IMG/VR virus record: IMGVR_UViG_3300037507_001019
Location: 1-28,168 of that record
Origin: a virus
DNA: 28,168 nucleotides
Direction: 5' to 3' (one strand)
Within the stretch, counting starts at the first letter, position 1. The number at the start of each line of letters is the position of its first letter. Under the pieces are notes generated by a model. The model was not told where the DNA came from and made no database searches. It saw only the letters and a list, made by a program, of their open reading frames with translations. This document shows, piece by piece, positions 6,070-14,107 of this stretch. The position numbers were made by a program, and so were the translations under genes.

Positions 6070-6098
6070 ATTATGCTACTTAGCAAGAACTAAAGCAA
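6070..6098 (-). promoter_or_regulatory. Putative promoter of the HTH gene
   Basis: Minus-strand TTGCTT (6098-6093) is separated by 17 bases from CATAAT (6075-6070), matching sigma70 boxes at 4 and 5 of 6 positions. It precedes the HTH gene by few bases, so the transcript would have a very short leader just containing GGAG. Prediction by eye only. Confidence 0.3.
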
Positions 6099-6152
6099 GT
6101 GAAAACGCAATGGGAAAAGATTTTCGGAATTATTTTTGTAACAAAAACTGGC

Positions 6153-6395
6153 CTATTTTCGTTTCAGGATGTGCAGCTCTTTGATCGTTTTTCTCAGGAT
6201 CGAATACTGGTGTCGGTTAAAACCGTTTGCATCGTCTGTAGAAGCGTCCTCAGGCTCCCAGCAATCGATTACGTAGTTGAGTCGAGTCTTTGCAGCTAGA
6301 CGACCGAAGACGCGAAATGAAAGCGTTTGCGGGCCTTCAGCGTGGTCGAGGAAGACTACCTCGATCACGTCTCCGATTGTTGGTGTGGATTTCAT
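6153..6395 (-). CDS. Small phage protein of unknown function (80 aa)
   Basis: ATG at 6395 overlaps the TGA of the phosphoesterase gene (ATGA); the open frame further upstream is a shadow of that gene. The 80 residues (MKSTPTIGDVIEVVFLDHAEG...) look like a compact beta-barrel-like protein (GDVIEVVFLDH, FRVFGRLA, NYVIDCWEPED) with a helical basic end. I recall short proteins with this GDVIEVxFxDH style in phage genomes, but no function. It is the last gene before the regulatory gap at 6055-6152. Confidence 0.65.
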   Translation of the reverse strand: MKSTPTIGDVIEVVFLDHAEGPQTLSFRVFGRLAAKTRLNYVIDCWEPEDASTDDANGFNRHQYSILRKTIKELHILKRK

Positions 6396-7399
6396 GCTGA
6401 TCTCACTGCTCCGTTTCGACTGACTCGCATATTGTGCACATCGAACGTCGAATCTTTGTAGACTTCGACAAAGGCAAAACCGTGGTTCCAACGATTAACT
6501 CTAGCATATTCTGGGTTTAGATCACACAAACAACCAGTGGACCAAACGAACGTTTCATCGTGCCAGAGGTTGGTATCGGCGTGCCCTGAAGTCTGATGCG
6601 AATGGCCAACCAAAATTGTGTGATGCGTGCGAAGAAAAGCTCCACGAGCTGGGTTGACTGGAGAGAATATTCCACGGCCTAATTCGTGTCCGTGTGCGAT
6701 TGCAAGCTTGCCAGCAAGTACAACACGTTGATCCGTTACCAGTTCGATACCGTTCCTTTCGAACTCTAGCAGGGTGTCGATCTGTGCGGCTGGTATGTCG
6801 TAAATCTCAGGAGCACGATTCCATATGAAATGGTTCCATCGTTCCTCATGGTTTCCTAGCTTATAGACAATCCTGCAATCTCTACCGAATGCATCTCGAA
6901 GGAAATTGAGTGCTTCAATAATGGACTTTCTCTCTTCGGAAAATCGGCGTCGTTCGGGATGTTTTTGCCATCTTGAAATTTGGTAAAAATCTGCGAAGTC
7001 TCCGTTGATCAGTAGGACTGTTGGCTTGCGCTTTTTCAGCGTGTTTACTGCGGAGTAAAGTGCTGACTCGGAGTGATACGGTATATGCGTGTCGCTGATA
7101 ACACCTACCGTGCAATCACTTCCTAGGTCGAATGGCAACCACGATTCCGCAAGCGAAGGTGGGAGCTTCGGCTTTGTCCCAGCATGACCTTTCGGCCTAG
7201 GTTGTGTCGCTTGCCGCTTGCTTTTCTTTCCATGAGCACCGCGTATCATTCGAATGAAACCTCTAGCTTGCTCTGCACTAGAAAAACATTCAGGGTGATC
7301 GGTGCGGAGTTTCTTTGCCAGTCCTAAATTGGAGTGGTCTGGATACTTTGCGCATAACTCTTCGGCCAGGATTCTAGCTGCTGTTTTCGGTGGGGTCAT
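6392..7399 (-). CDS. Calcineurin-like metallophosphoesterase with N-terminal helical domain
   Basis: All metal-binding motifs of the calcineurin-like family are present in this 335-residue protein: SDTH (D103, H105), GDFAD (D134), GNHE (N183, H184), HGH (236-238) and GHSH (265-268). It should bind two divalent metals and hydrolyse phosphoester bonds, in nucleotides, nucleic-acid ends or proteins. The first 55 residues (LAEELCAKYPDHSNLGLAKKL, SSAEQARGFIRMIRG) form an HTH-like helical module, and residues 57-80 are a basic, glycine/proline-rich linker. The N-terminal module suggests a DNA-associated substrate; this is an inference. ATG at 7399 has AGGA 10 nt upstream inside the end of the oxidase gene. 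Confidence 0.9.
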   Translation of the reverse strand: MTPPKTAARILAEELCAKYPDHSNLGLAKKLRTDHPECFSSAEQARGFIRMIRGAHGKKSKRQATQPRPKGHAGTKPKLPPSLAESWLPFDLGSDCTVGVISDTHIPYHSESALYSAVNTLKKRKPTVLLINGDFADFYQISRWQKHPERRRFSEERKSIIEALNFLRDAFGRDCRIVYKLGNHEERWNHFIWNRAPEIYDIPAAQIDTLLEFERNGIELVTDQRVVLAGKLAIAHGHELGRGIFSPVNPARGAFLRTHHTILVGHSHQTSGHADTNLWHDETFVWSTGCLCDLNPEYARVNRWNHGFAFVEVYKDSTFDVHNMRVSRNGAVRSA

Positions 7400-7405
7400 T
7401 GTTGA

Positions 7406-7801
7406 TCATTCCTTTTGTTGGTTCCAGTTCCATAAATTGCAAGCTTCATTCCATTCGATCTCAGGCTTACCTAGTTTTGCGTTGACTGCGTTGTGGACTT
7501 CCCATGTCCAGCGTTGCCAATCGTCAAAGCGTGGCGTATTGATTTCGAGTAGCTTTCTAAAATCTCGTCGGCATGTCGAGCAGCCTGGGATAGCTAAGAT
7601 CCAGGCTTCAAACTCTTCTGGGGTGAAGCGTGTCGTGTGAAGTTTTGACCAGTGCTCGCGATGACGCATAGCCAGGTTTTCGACCAACTCAGGGGTTGGT
7701 TTTTTCCTGACGACTCGTCGCGTTTCGCGAACGAAGTTTCTGGTTTCTCCACCCGCGTTGAGAAAGCTTTCGATTTCTTCAAAGGATGCGCGGTGCATCA
7801 T
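7406..7801 (-). CDS. Erv1/ALR-like FAD-dependent sulfhydryl oxidase domain protein
   Basis: The 131-residue protein carries the Erv/ALR core in order: W51-S-K-L-H55-T (family W-x-x-L-H-T), the redox pair C74-S-T-C77, then R-R-D-F-R-K, and 26 residues after C77 the FAD-contacting H103-N-A-V-N107 followed by K-L-G-K-P (109-113) and a final W. This matches the spacing of human ALR, where C-x-x-C is followed by HNxVNxxLGKP. Such enzymes oxidise thiol pairs to disulfides, passing electrons via FAD to oxygen. The second and third disulfides of eukaryotic ALR are absent, and C121 is the only other cysteine. ATG at 7801 (or 7798) overlaps the upstream stop. Lying just after cysteine-rich and tail genes, it may oxidise tail or fibre proteins. 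Activity is inferred. Confidence 0.75.
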   Translation of the reverse strand: MMHRASFEEIESFLNAGGETRNFVRETRRVVRKKPTPELVENLAMRHREHWSKLHTTRFTPEEFEAWILAIPGCSTCRRDFRKLLEINTPRFDDWQRWTWEVHNAVNAKLGKPEIEWNEACNLWNWNQQKE

Positions 7802-8223
7802 GACAACGTAAACACGCCAGAGCTGTGAGCAGCGACGGTTAGCGTATTTCCTGATGTTGCCGTAACGTCGGCAGGTGTGTTGTCGAGTAAGCAATAACAT
7901 AGTACGTTTCCTGCGACTTCGTAGATTACCGCGAAGCGTGCCACGATAGAACCACCCGATGCGGTCCAAACTGGATCGGTTGCAATATCTACTGTCACGG
8001 TCGTGGTGCCTGCGAGAGTCAACGTTATAGCGTTTCCTCCGGTGGCGTAACCGTTATTGTTTGCGTGCTCGTTGGTGAGCCCTGCGTATGTCGTGCTGCT
8101 TGCTGAGATATTCGACGTAGAAAGGAATAATGCCATCTTCCACGTGTCGCTGTTAATATCGAATGTGCCATCGAGAAGACTGGTTCTGCCGCCGTTTGTA
8201 AATGTCCAAGATCCTGCTGCCAT
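7798..8223 (-). CDS. Phage tail/appendage structural protein (141 aa)
   Basis: This 141-residue, threonine/serine/glycine-rich, beta-strand protein has no cysteine motif apart from a C-Y-C pair. It contains the segment DTWKMALFLSTSNI followed by TTYAGLTNEHANNNGYATGG (split by a few residues), a pattern common in small phage structural proteins encoded after the tail genes. It ends in HSSGVFTLS. The start has GGGGA 8 nt upstream, inside the degenerate oxidase fragment. The role is probably tail fibre or tip decoration, judged from composition and place. Confidence 0.7.
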   Translation of the reverse strand: MAAGSWTFTNGGRTSLLDGTFDINSDTWKMALFLSTSNISASSTTYAGLTNEHANNNGYATGGNAITLTLAGTTTVTVDIATDPVWTASGGSIVARFAVIYEVAGNVLCYCLLDNTPADVTATSGNTLTVAAHSSGVFTLS

Positions 8224-8226
8224 GAT

Positions 8227-8301
8227 TTATTCCCCGTTGTTTTGATGCTGAGTGTTCCAATTCCATAACTTGGCAGCATCGTCCCAAGTTATTTCTGTTT
8301 T
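8227..8301 (-). pseudogene. Degenerate C-terminal fragment of a second Erv/ALR-like gene
   Basis: Directly after the stop of the 740-residue gene, and in its frame, lies a 24-codon open stretch ending in TAA at 8227. It reads E-I-T-W-D-D-A-A-K-L-W-N-W-N... The intact oxidase ends E-I-E-W-N-E-A-C-N-L-W-N-W-N-Q-Q-K-E. At least 9 of 14 aligned residues match (E, I, W, A, L, W, N, W, N), and the DNA shows a shared TTATGGAA(C/T)TGGAAC. No start codon or upstream domain remains. It looks like the scar of a duplication or recombination in which the rest of an oxidase gene was lost. Confidence 0.65.
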
Positions 8302-10524
8302 TTAGTCATCAATTATTTCTACATCTGCGGTAGCGTTCTGGCCTGCACCAGTTCCAGATTCTATTGTTGCTAGATTGGAAAATCCTCCGACCGACAATGT
8401 ATCTGTCTCATAGCCTAAAACAACAGACCCGCCTACTGGTATCGCAGGTAGGGTCCAATACAACAAAGGTGCAGATGTGGCATCCGATGACGACCCGCCA
8501 TATTGCGAGCCTGGTATATAACGAACATCTGCCTCATCAACAAGTTGGTCGCTAATTTCTATTCCCGCTGGCACTTCGCAGGCAGACGTGTTGGTAATTG
8601 TGATTGTCCATGACGCAACGTCGCCCAAATTAATCAAGTTCGGTGTAACGCTCGTTACAATTGAGACGGCAGGAACACACGGCTCTGAATCAACAATTAC
8701 ATCTGGCGGATACGTCGTCAGTATCAACTCGAAGGTTGTTTCGGTATCGATTACTAATCGAAGCGTTGCTGGAGTTACCACGATAGGAGTTGCAGCAGTC
8801 GGTACGAATATCGAGCTAACCAAAGTGGCGTTTGCTGGAATTAGCGAGACTGGGTTGACGATCGCAGGAACTAGCGTTGATAGAGATAATCCTAACGTGG
8901 AAGGAGTGATTGAGATCGGCACGTTTAGCGAAGGTGCAAAAGTCGAGATGACCAAAGCTGTGAATGTTGGCGTTAACGTCTGCGGTGTAGCAATTGTTGG
9001 TGCGAAACTAGACAGCGAGCTGGCGAGCGGTTCAGGTGTTGCGACTAATGGAGTCGCTAGCAAGGCTTCAAACGTCGTTAGCGTTAGTGATGCCGTGGTT
9101 GGTGTTATCGTCTGCGGCACAATAACATCTGCTTCGTAACCAGTCAGGTTTAGCGTTCCTGCTGTCGGTGTTGCGATCGCGTCGAGGAATATCGTTGGCG
9201 CAAATGTCGATATCGTCAGTGATGCGTTGCCTGTAGCCGCAATCGTTCGAAGGATTGGTGCGAACGTTTGGAGTCTGACGTAGGTCGGTGGGAACGGAAC
9301 GAACGCCCCTTCTGGATCACTTGGGCACGGATTTAGCACCATCGTGATTGATGCTGGTATCGTTTTGCAGAGTGGCGGGATCGGCCCACAACTACAATCC
9401 TCATCCTCGTCAAATCGGCATTCCTCTAATGGACTTCCGAGCGAGCTTCCTGTCACTCGGTCTAGTGTTACGTTGCAGGTAAGTTCATCGCATGGTATGC
9501 AGTCGCTGATGAATCGGTGCTCGATCACTGCGGACATCGGGCTGATGATGCAGTTCTCTCCAAAACTATCGAGAGCTTCTGAGCAGTAGTTTGTGTTTGA
9601 GCCAACGTAGGCATTCATCGTCGTCTCACCGTAAAATATGAAACGAAAATCATCATCTCCAACATCTGGAATTGGACAAATTAAGTCCTCGTCTATGTCA
9701 AAAAATCCGATAAAGTCGCAGATGATTGCTACCCACTCCATTGTGTAGGTAAAGACCTCATCCGTGCATCCTGTCTCTGGACAAGGTGAGCAATTCGATT
9801 CAAGCGTTGGACAGTTGCCGAAGAAATCGGATTGCGGCCATTCGCACGGCAGGCAAGGAGGTTTAGATGAAACAGAAACGGGTTGTATCCAACTACCGTA
9901 CACTACGTTATCTCCTGGATGTGGAGTACTGATTCCCGGATCGTAGATACAATCGTATGTGACCGATCGAAATCTTCGGAAAGCTTGCGAAGACACGGCT
10001 GCGAAGCGTGATACGTGGTAGTAAAAGTCGAAACTAAAACGCACTGAGTTAGATGGTTCATCGCAGCAAATCATCTGACCCACACCGTAATACGCTTGTT
10101 GCTGCCAAGCTCTAGAGTGTGTTACACCTTTGTTAGAAAACTGCCAATTGATCAGCCCTTCTTTCAAACATGCTTCCTCTTCTTGGTAACCAAACGGATC
10201 TAGATCCAAGCAAAAGCACTGAGGACAGTAAACTTGGCAAACGTTATACGGAGACCCGGTAGCCATTGAAACGAAGTCAGGAGCAGACCAATCACTCTCT
10301 TCAATGCAGTCTAGTATCACCTCTGGTGGTTCAGCGATGCAATGCCCAGCGACTCGCGACTGGCAACCGTTTTCTGGAGTGAATGGATCAGGCTTTTCGG
10401 CTGGTATGAATGTCCCGCTAAACGTCTTGCCAAGCATAGACACAGACCAGGATTCAAAATCCCAAGCGGGATCACAGAGGCAGCATTCGCCCTCAACACA
10501 ACAGCACTTCCCAATTTTTCCCAT
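8302..10524 (-). CDS. Large cysteine-rich tail/adhesin protein with 22-residue repeats and DUF11-like C-terminus
   Basis: Three parts are visible. Residues 1-400 contain 35 cysteines, several in CxC, CC or CxxC clusters (C7-C8-C9, C14-C15-C17, C100-x2-C103-x-C105, C224-x2-C227, C342-x2-C345). Residues 420-610 hold about eight repeats of 22 residues built around T-F-A-P-x3-x-P-x3-T-P. Residues 613-740 look like a DUF11-type Ig-like domain (SVTPNLINLGDVASWTITIT, N-T-S-A-C, WTLPAIPVGGSVVLGY). The protein follows the tail-tip genes, so it is probably an exposed tail fibre or adhesin. No signal peptide is seen. So many cysteines in a cytoplasmically assembled virion protein imply either metal binding or disulfides, consistent with the oxidase gene nearby. 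ATG at 10524 has AGG about 8 nt upstream. Confidence 0.75.
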   Translation of the reverse strand: MGKIGKCCCVEGECCLCDPAWDFESWSVSMLGKTFSGTFIPAEKPDPFTPENGCQSRVAGHCIAEPPEVILDCIEESDWSAPDFVSMATGSPYNVCQVYCPQCFCLDLDPFGYQEEEACLKEGLINWQFSNKGVTHSRAWQQQAYYGVGQMICCDEPSNSVRFSFDFYYHVSRFAAVSSQAFRRFRSVTYDCIYDPGISTPHPGDNVVYGSWIQPVSVSSKPPCLPCEWPQSDFFGNCPTLESNCSPCPETGCTDEVFTYTMEWVAIICDFIGFFDIDEDLICPIPDVGDDDFRFIFYGETTMNAYVGSNTNYCSEALDSFGENCIISPMSAVIEHRFISDCIPCDELTCNVTLDRVTGSSLGSPLEECRFDEDEDCSCGPIPPLCKTIPASITMVLNPCPSDPEGAFVPFPPTYVRLQTFAPILRTIAATGNASLTISTFAPTIFLDAIATPTAGTLNLTGYEADVIVPQTITPTTASLTLTTFEALLATPLVATPEPLASSLSSFAPTIATPQTLTPTFTALVISTFAPSLNVPISITPSTLGLSLSTLVPAIVNPVSLIPANATLVSSIFVPTAATPIVVTPATLRLVIDTETTFELILTTYPPDVIVDSEPCVPAVSIVTSVTPNLINLGDVASWTITITNTSACEVPAGIEISDQLVDEADVRYIPGSQYGGSSSDATSAPLLYWTLPAIPVGGSVVLGYETDTLSVGGFSNLATIESGTGAGQNATADVEIIDD
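8695..9267 (-). repeat. Coding repeat, about eight 22-residue (66-nt) units
   Basis: Within the 740-residue protein, T/S-F/L-x-P recurs every 22 residues (for example at 507-508, 529-530, 551 and 573). Each unit continues with a P near position 9 and T-P near 13-14. The first units are less regular. The repeats probably form stacked beta-strands in a rod. The strand opposite stays open for 183 codons only because of this periodic, low-complexity coding. Confidence 0.75.
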
Positions 10525-11205
10525 CTAGCACACCTGCACAATGGAGAAAATCCCGTCGCATGGAAACATGAGAATTCGGCTGTCTGCATCGATTGACGTA
10601 CCTGTATCGTTTCGTGCTGGATAGATGCGAGTCGTGTCTGTGGCAAAACCACCTGAACCGAGTTTCCTGCGACGAACCACACCAGACGCACCGTCAGCGA
10701 TAGACAGAATTGATTGCCCCATCATGCAGGAATGATCCCAAGCTACTTTGCATGCGTTGGAAGCAACATCATCGAGACCAAGAAATACTAACGGAGCACC
10801 GAGCCCAAGTGTAAACGCTGAAGACTTCCAACCCATCCGATCTCCGACGTTGTAGGTAATTGCTGCATCGTGAATTGCAGTGAATACTGGCCCAACTTGT
10901 CCTGAACCGTAGTCTCCGTCGAGTACTTCGAAAGCATTATTAAAAACGACAATTGACTGTGTTGCCGCGTAGTCGTAGGCTCGTTCTACCGTCGAGTAGT
11001 TAAGTACTCCGGATTCGATTGTTCCGCTAAGCTGCACGGCTCCATACGGTGGTATCGTGACTCCTGAATCGTTACGGAAAAATATCGGCTTTTGGATTGT
11101 TACCGTGTCAGTTGATTGCGAATCTGGCAAGCGTTCCCACCAACGGACGAGCTCAATTAGCTTGTCTGCGAACGCTGGCTTTAGAACGCTATAAGTCTCA
11201 GACAT
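10525..11205 (-). CDS. Tail-region structural protein of unknown function (226 aa)
   Basis: A 226-residue protein. The N-terminal helix (KLIELVRWWERL, residues 15-26) is followed by a beta-rich domain: IFFRNDSGVTIPPYGAVQLSG, YNVGDRMGWKSSAF and the end ILMFPCDGIFSIVQVC. The short N-terminal helix plus beta-rich body is common in virion proteins of tail tips and decorations. It sits between a small beta-protein and the cysteine-rich adhesin with 0-2 base gaps. No enzymatic motif seen. Confidence 0.65.
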   Translation of the reverse strand: MSETYSVLKPAFADKLIELVRWWERLPDSQSTDTVTIQKPIFFRNDSGVTIPPYGAVQLSGTIESGVLNYSTVERAYDYAATQSIVVFNNAFEVLDGDYGSGQVGPVFTAIHDAAITYNVGDRMGWKSSAFTLGLGAPLVFLGLDDVASNACKVAWDHSCMMGQSILSIADGASGVVRRRKLGSGGFATDTTRIYPARNDTGTSIDADSRILMFPCDGIFSIVQVC

Positions 11206-11207
11206 GA

Positions 11208-11621
11208 TTAGATTGCAACGCCTACGGCACTGAATAGCGTGATGATCGTGCTAGTCGTGTTTGCGGTGCCAATCAAACAAGGAAAGTCACCTGTGGTTAA
11301 GTCTTCGACTGGACAGATTGCTCCCTTCGTTGCACTTACGGTGTACGTTTTACCACGCACTAAAGTCGCACCAAGGTTAAGCGTTAAGCCTGCACCTTCT
11401 GCAAACACAGAGTACCCGTTTGTAGAGGCTGGAGTCAGGAAGATACCAACAGCACCAGCTACGACAGCAGATACGTTTGCGTCCGCTTGATAGTATTTTC
11501 CATCAGAGGTTAGCAAGTAGCCGGGTTGCCCTTGCGTGACTGCTTCACCGACCTGTACCACTCTGACCCGTCCAGGCCCTGCCATTGCGACGTTCGCGGG
11601 GGTTTGACTTAAATTTGCCAT
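11208..11621 (-). CDS. Small beta-rich virion protein, decoration-like (137 aa)
   Basis: I chose ATG at 11621, which overlaps the upstream stop (TAATG); the longer frame starts within that gene. The 137 residues (MANLSQTPANVAM...) are glycine/alanine/threonine-rich beta-strands: GEAVTQGQPGYLL, VVAGAVGIFLTP, LVRGKTYTVSATKGAICPVEDLTTG. The G-x-x-Y-x-V-S-x-T-x-G-A-I-x-P-x-x-D-L-T-T-G pattern recurs in small phage structural proteins with capsid-decoration-like folds. Its place in the tail module suggests a tail-associated role. Confidence 0.7.
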   Translation of the reverse strand: MANLSQTPANVAMAGPGRVRVVQVGEAVTQGQPGYLLTSDGKYYQADANVSAVVAGAVGIFLTPASTNGYSVFAEGAGLTLNLGATLVRGKTYTVSATKGAICPVEDLTTGDFPCLIGTANTTSTIITLFSAVGVAI

Positions 11622-12544
11622 TAGATTAATCCTAGTGCGTTGTAGGGTAATGAACCGTATAGTTTCGTTTCGATCCAATACGGTGTTGGTGTTGTTCCTG
11701 CCGGTGTTTTAATTTGTCGTCCGCTAGCGTTGAGATACTGCGGAGTAGTCGTCACGTGATTGTTATCGTCTGTGACTTCCACAAGCTTTCCAGCGCTGTC
11801 CCGTTGCTTTAGGCCCATGCTGACGTATCGAGCGTACCAAGCTTTATCCGGTGTCGTGTTGTACGGAAAACGAAATTGAAACACACCCGTAACGGTCCAG
11901 TAGCCAAAGGACGGCTCGTTTCCACCTGCGGATTGCGTGATCACGTTTTGTGCTGACAACTTCATCAGTTTACAGGTGCCTGGTGGCCAACCTAGGAACG
12001 TGTCGGAGTTTACCGATCTCCTGTAGACGGCTTGCGTGTAGGTGTTAAATACCAAGAAGTTACGCGTTACCGTCAGAAGCTGATCGGAGAACAAAGCTTT
12101 GACACCTTTTACGGGTTGCCCTGCGGTGTTGGTGATCGGATCTCCGTCAAAGTCTACGTCGATGTCTTCTGAGGTTTCCACGTCGTCCCATGTGATGCGT
12201 GGAAGTGCGTAGAGTGGAGACGTAGGGTTCGATGGCTCGCTGCCTCCGCTCGTTTGTGCAATGCCTCCAATCTCTCCACGGTATTCAATTGTAGCCAACC
12301 AGAATATTGGAGACACTCGCTGGAGTTGTGCACCCTCTGCGACAACGAACGGGAATCCTGGATAGGGTTGAGCCACGCCAGGTAATCCGGCCTGCGTGTA
12401 AACGTCTAACTCACCAGCGTCTGCGGAAGTCGTGATTTGGTAAGTTTCTGAAAATGTGACTTCTAGCTTGCGGAAGTTCTCCGATGTGGTTGCGTTAGAA
12501 GATTGGTTCGACCACATCTTGATAGCTGGATTGACTGTTGGCAT
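11621..12544 (-). CDS. Tail-module structural protein of unknown function (307 aa)
   Basis: A 307-residue, beta-rich protein directly after the tape measure gene. ATG at 12544 follows the TAA without gap and has GGAGGT about 10 nt upstream. Features include WDDVETSEDIDVDFDGDPITNTAG (with an acidic D-rich loop, perhaps metal binding) and, later, YWTVTGVFQFRFPY. In lambda-like gene order this place holds distal tail or baseplate components (gpM/gpL equivalents), but I see no motif that identifies one. It ends in LYGSLPYNALGLI. Confidence 0.65.
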   Translation of the reverse strand: MPTVNPAIKMWSNQSSNATTSENFRKLEVTFSETYQITTSADAGELDVYTQAGLPGVAQPYPGFPFVVAEGAQLQRVSPIFWLATIEYRGEIGGIAQTSGGSEPSNPTSPLYALPRITWDDVETSEDIDVDFDGDPITNTAGQPVKGVKALFSDQLLTVTRNFLVFNTYTQAVYRRSVNSDTFLGWPPGTCKLMKLSAQNVITQSAGGNEPSFGYWTVTGVFQFRFPYNTTPDKAWYARYVSMGLKQRDSAGKLVEVTDDNNHVTTTPQYLNASGRQIKTPAGTTPTPYWIETKLYGSLPYNALGLI

Positions 12545-14107
12545 TTAACCGACCACCTCCAATCGCACATCCTTGACGTTTACTGGTCGTGGTTTAGTGT
12601 TTTCACGAACTGACTCCAATAGCTTTTTGTGCTCTTCTGCCAATCGCGTTTGCTTCTCGGCTTCTTTCTCTAGTCGCTCGTTTGGATTCGATAGCGGTCC
12701 ACGAGTCAGGAAACGAGACTGGAAAGCCTCTTGCGGCTGCATCAGAGTTTTGTTGACTTCCTCTCGGTTCTGCTTGTCTTTTTCTAGCTTACTGATTCGT
12801 TCGGATTCCGCTGCAAGTCGTTCCGCTTCGGTTTGGCTGACGCCTTGCTGGATGAATGCAATCGCTTTTGCTGCTTGCAATCGTTCTGATTGCATTTGCG
12901 ATTCTGTTCCGCGTTGACGATCTAGATCTTGCAGTATCTTTGTCTGTATCTTCAGACGTTCGGCTTCCGATTGCGTTGTAGCTGGATCGGCTAGCTTCTT
13001 TTGCATTTCTGCAATGACATCTGTTCCGCGCCCTAGTAAAACTAATCGCTCTTGGTTCTTTTGGTTTTCGTTTGAAATCAAGTCAATGATTCGTTTTCGA
13101 CTTGCTTCCTCTTCTTTAATCTTCTGCTCTTTCTCTCGCGCGGCTTTGTTTGCTGCTTCTACGAGTTGCTTTTGTGCGTCTAGTTCTTTTAAGAGTCCAG
13201 CGGCCACGCTTACGTCAGTACCTTTTGCGGTCTTCTGTGCTTCGAGTTTGAACTTCTCGTCTCCAATGGCTTTTTCAATTGCAAGTTGTTCGCGTAGCGA
13301 TGCGATGTAGTTTGATGATGCCTGAGTTTCTGCCGTTTGCTTTGCGACTTTAGCATTCTGCATCTCAAAATTTAGCTTGCGTTCTAATTCCACAGCTTGC
13401 TTTGAGATTGAGTTTGACAAGTCGTCTTGGAGTTTAATTTGTAGCTCTAGTTCGTCGCGTCGTTGTTTTGCATTCGTCTCAACGCCGAGCGACCCAAAAA
13501 TGTTTGCGTCGTCATCAAAAGTAGACATTGCCTTTAATTCTGCTCGGCTATCGGCTGATATCTTGGCCGCTTGTCGTGCTTGATCACGTAGACTCTCGAC
13601 TAAAGCCGCCGTTGCTTTTTCCTGTTCCTCTGGACTGCCCAGAAGCGAGATAGACTGAATCTGATCACCTATACGAAGATCAGAAAAACGAATCAGTTCA
13701 GCGTTTAGTTTTTTCGACGCTTCGGTAGCGCCCTCTAGTTCTTTCTTCCAACGATCTGTTTCGAAGATTGCGTTTCCGATCGCTTGCCCAAAACCGAAAG
13801 ACATTGCACCGACAAGACCAACGATACCAGCCTTGAACGCAAATGCTCCAGCACCTCCAGCTTTAGATACTTCGGAAAACTGGCTCACCTTTTCCGTCAG
13901 TCCTGCTAATTGACCAGCAAAACCAGCGATCTCAGACCCACCAAGTTGATTGGCTAACTGACCTATGAACTCCGTTGACGCTTTTGCTTTCTGCCCAACG
14001 CTCTTGATATCCTTAACGTTCTGTTCGATCTTCTGCGACGCCTGAGCGATTTTGGCAGACGCTAGGTCCTCGGCTTCAATTAAAATCTTAACGCTTTCAC
14101 TCGCCAT
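12545..14107 (-). CDS. Tape measure protein
   Basis: The 520-residue, strongly helical protein has long lysine/glutamate/alanine-rich coiled-coil stretches (about residues 160-500) and one hydrophobic segment at 83-115 (AFAFKAGIVGLVGAMSFGFG). This is the classical composition of siphovirus tape measure proteins, which fix tail length and help DNA entry. At 0.15 nm per residue it would specify a short tail of roughly 80 nm. It directly follows the frameshifted chaperone pair, as in lambda (G/T then H), and overlaps the T part by 11 nt. No lytic transglycosylase domain is seen. Confidence 0.85.
   Translation of the reverse strand: MASESVKILIEAEDLASAKIAQASQKIEQNVKDIKSVGQKAKASTEFIGQLANQLGGSEIAGFAGQLAGLTEKVSQFSEVSKAGGAGAFAFKAGIVGLVGAMSFGFGQAIGNAIFETDRWKKELEGATEASKKLNAELIRFSDLRIGDQIQSISLLGSPEEQEKATAALVESLRDQARQAAKISADSRAELKAMSTFDDDANIFGSLGVETNAKQRRDELELQIKLQDDLSNSISKQAVELERKLNFEMQNAKVAKQTAETQASSNYIASLREQLAIEKAIGDEKFKLEAQKTAKGTDVSVAAGLLKELDAQKQLVEAANKAAREKEQKIKEEEASRKRIIDLISNENQKNQERLVLLGRGTDVIAEMQKKLADPATTQSEAERLKIQTKILQDLDRQRGTESQMQSERLQAAKAIAFIQQGVSQTEAERLAAESERISKLEKDKQNREEVNKTLMQPQEAFQSRFLTRGPLSNPNERLEKEAEKQTRLAEEHKKLLESVRENTKPRPVNVKDVRLEVVG

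Noticed and set aside
8588-9139. 183-codon open frame on the plus strand inside the adhesin gene
   Set aside because: It is antisense to the 22-residue repeat region, whose periodic codons keep the opposite frame open. It lacks a separate gene context and its valine/serine/glycine-rich composition mirrors the repeats.
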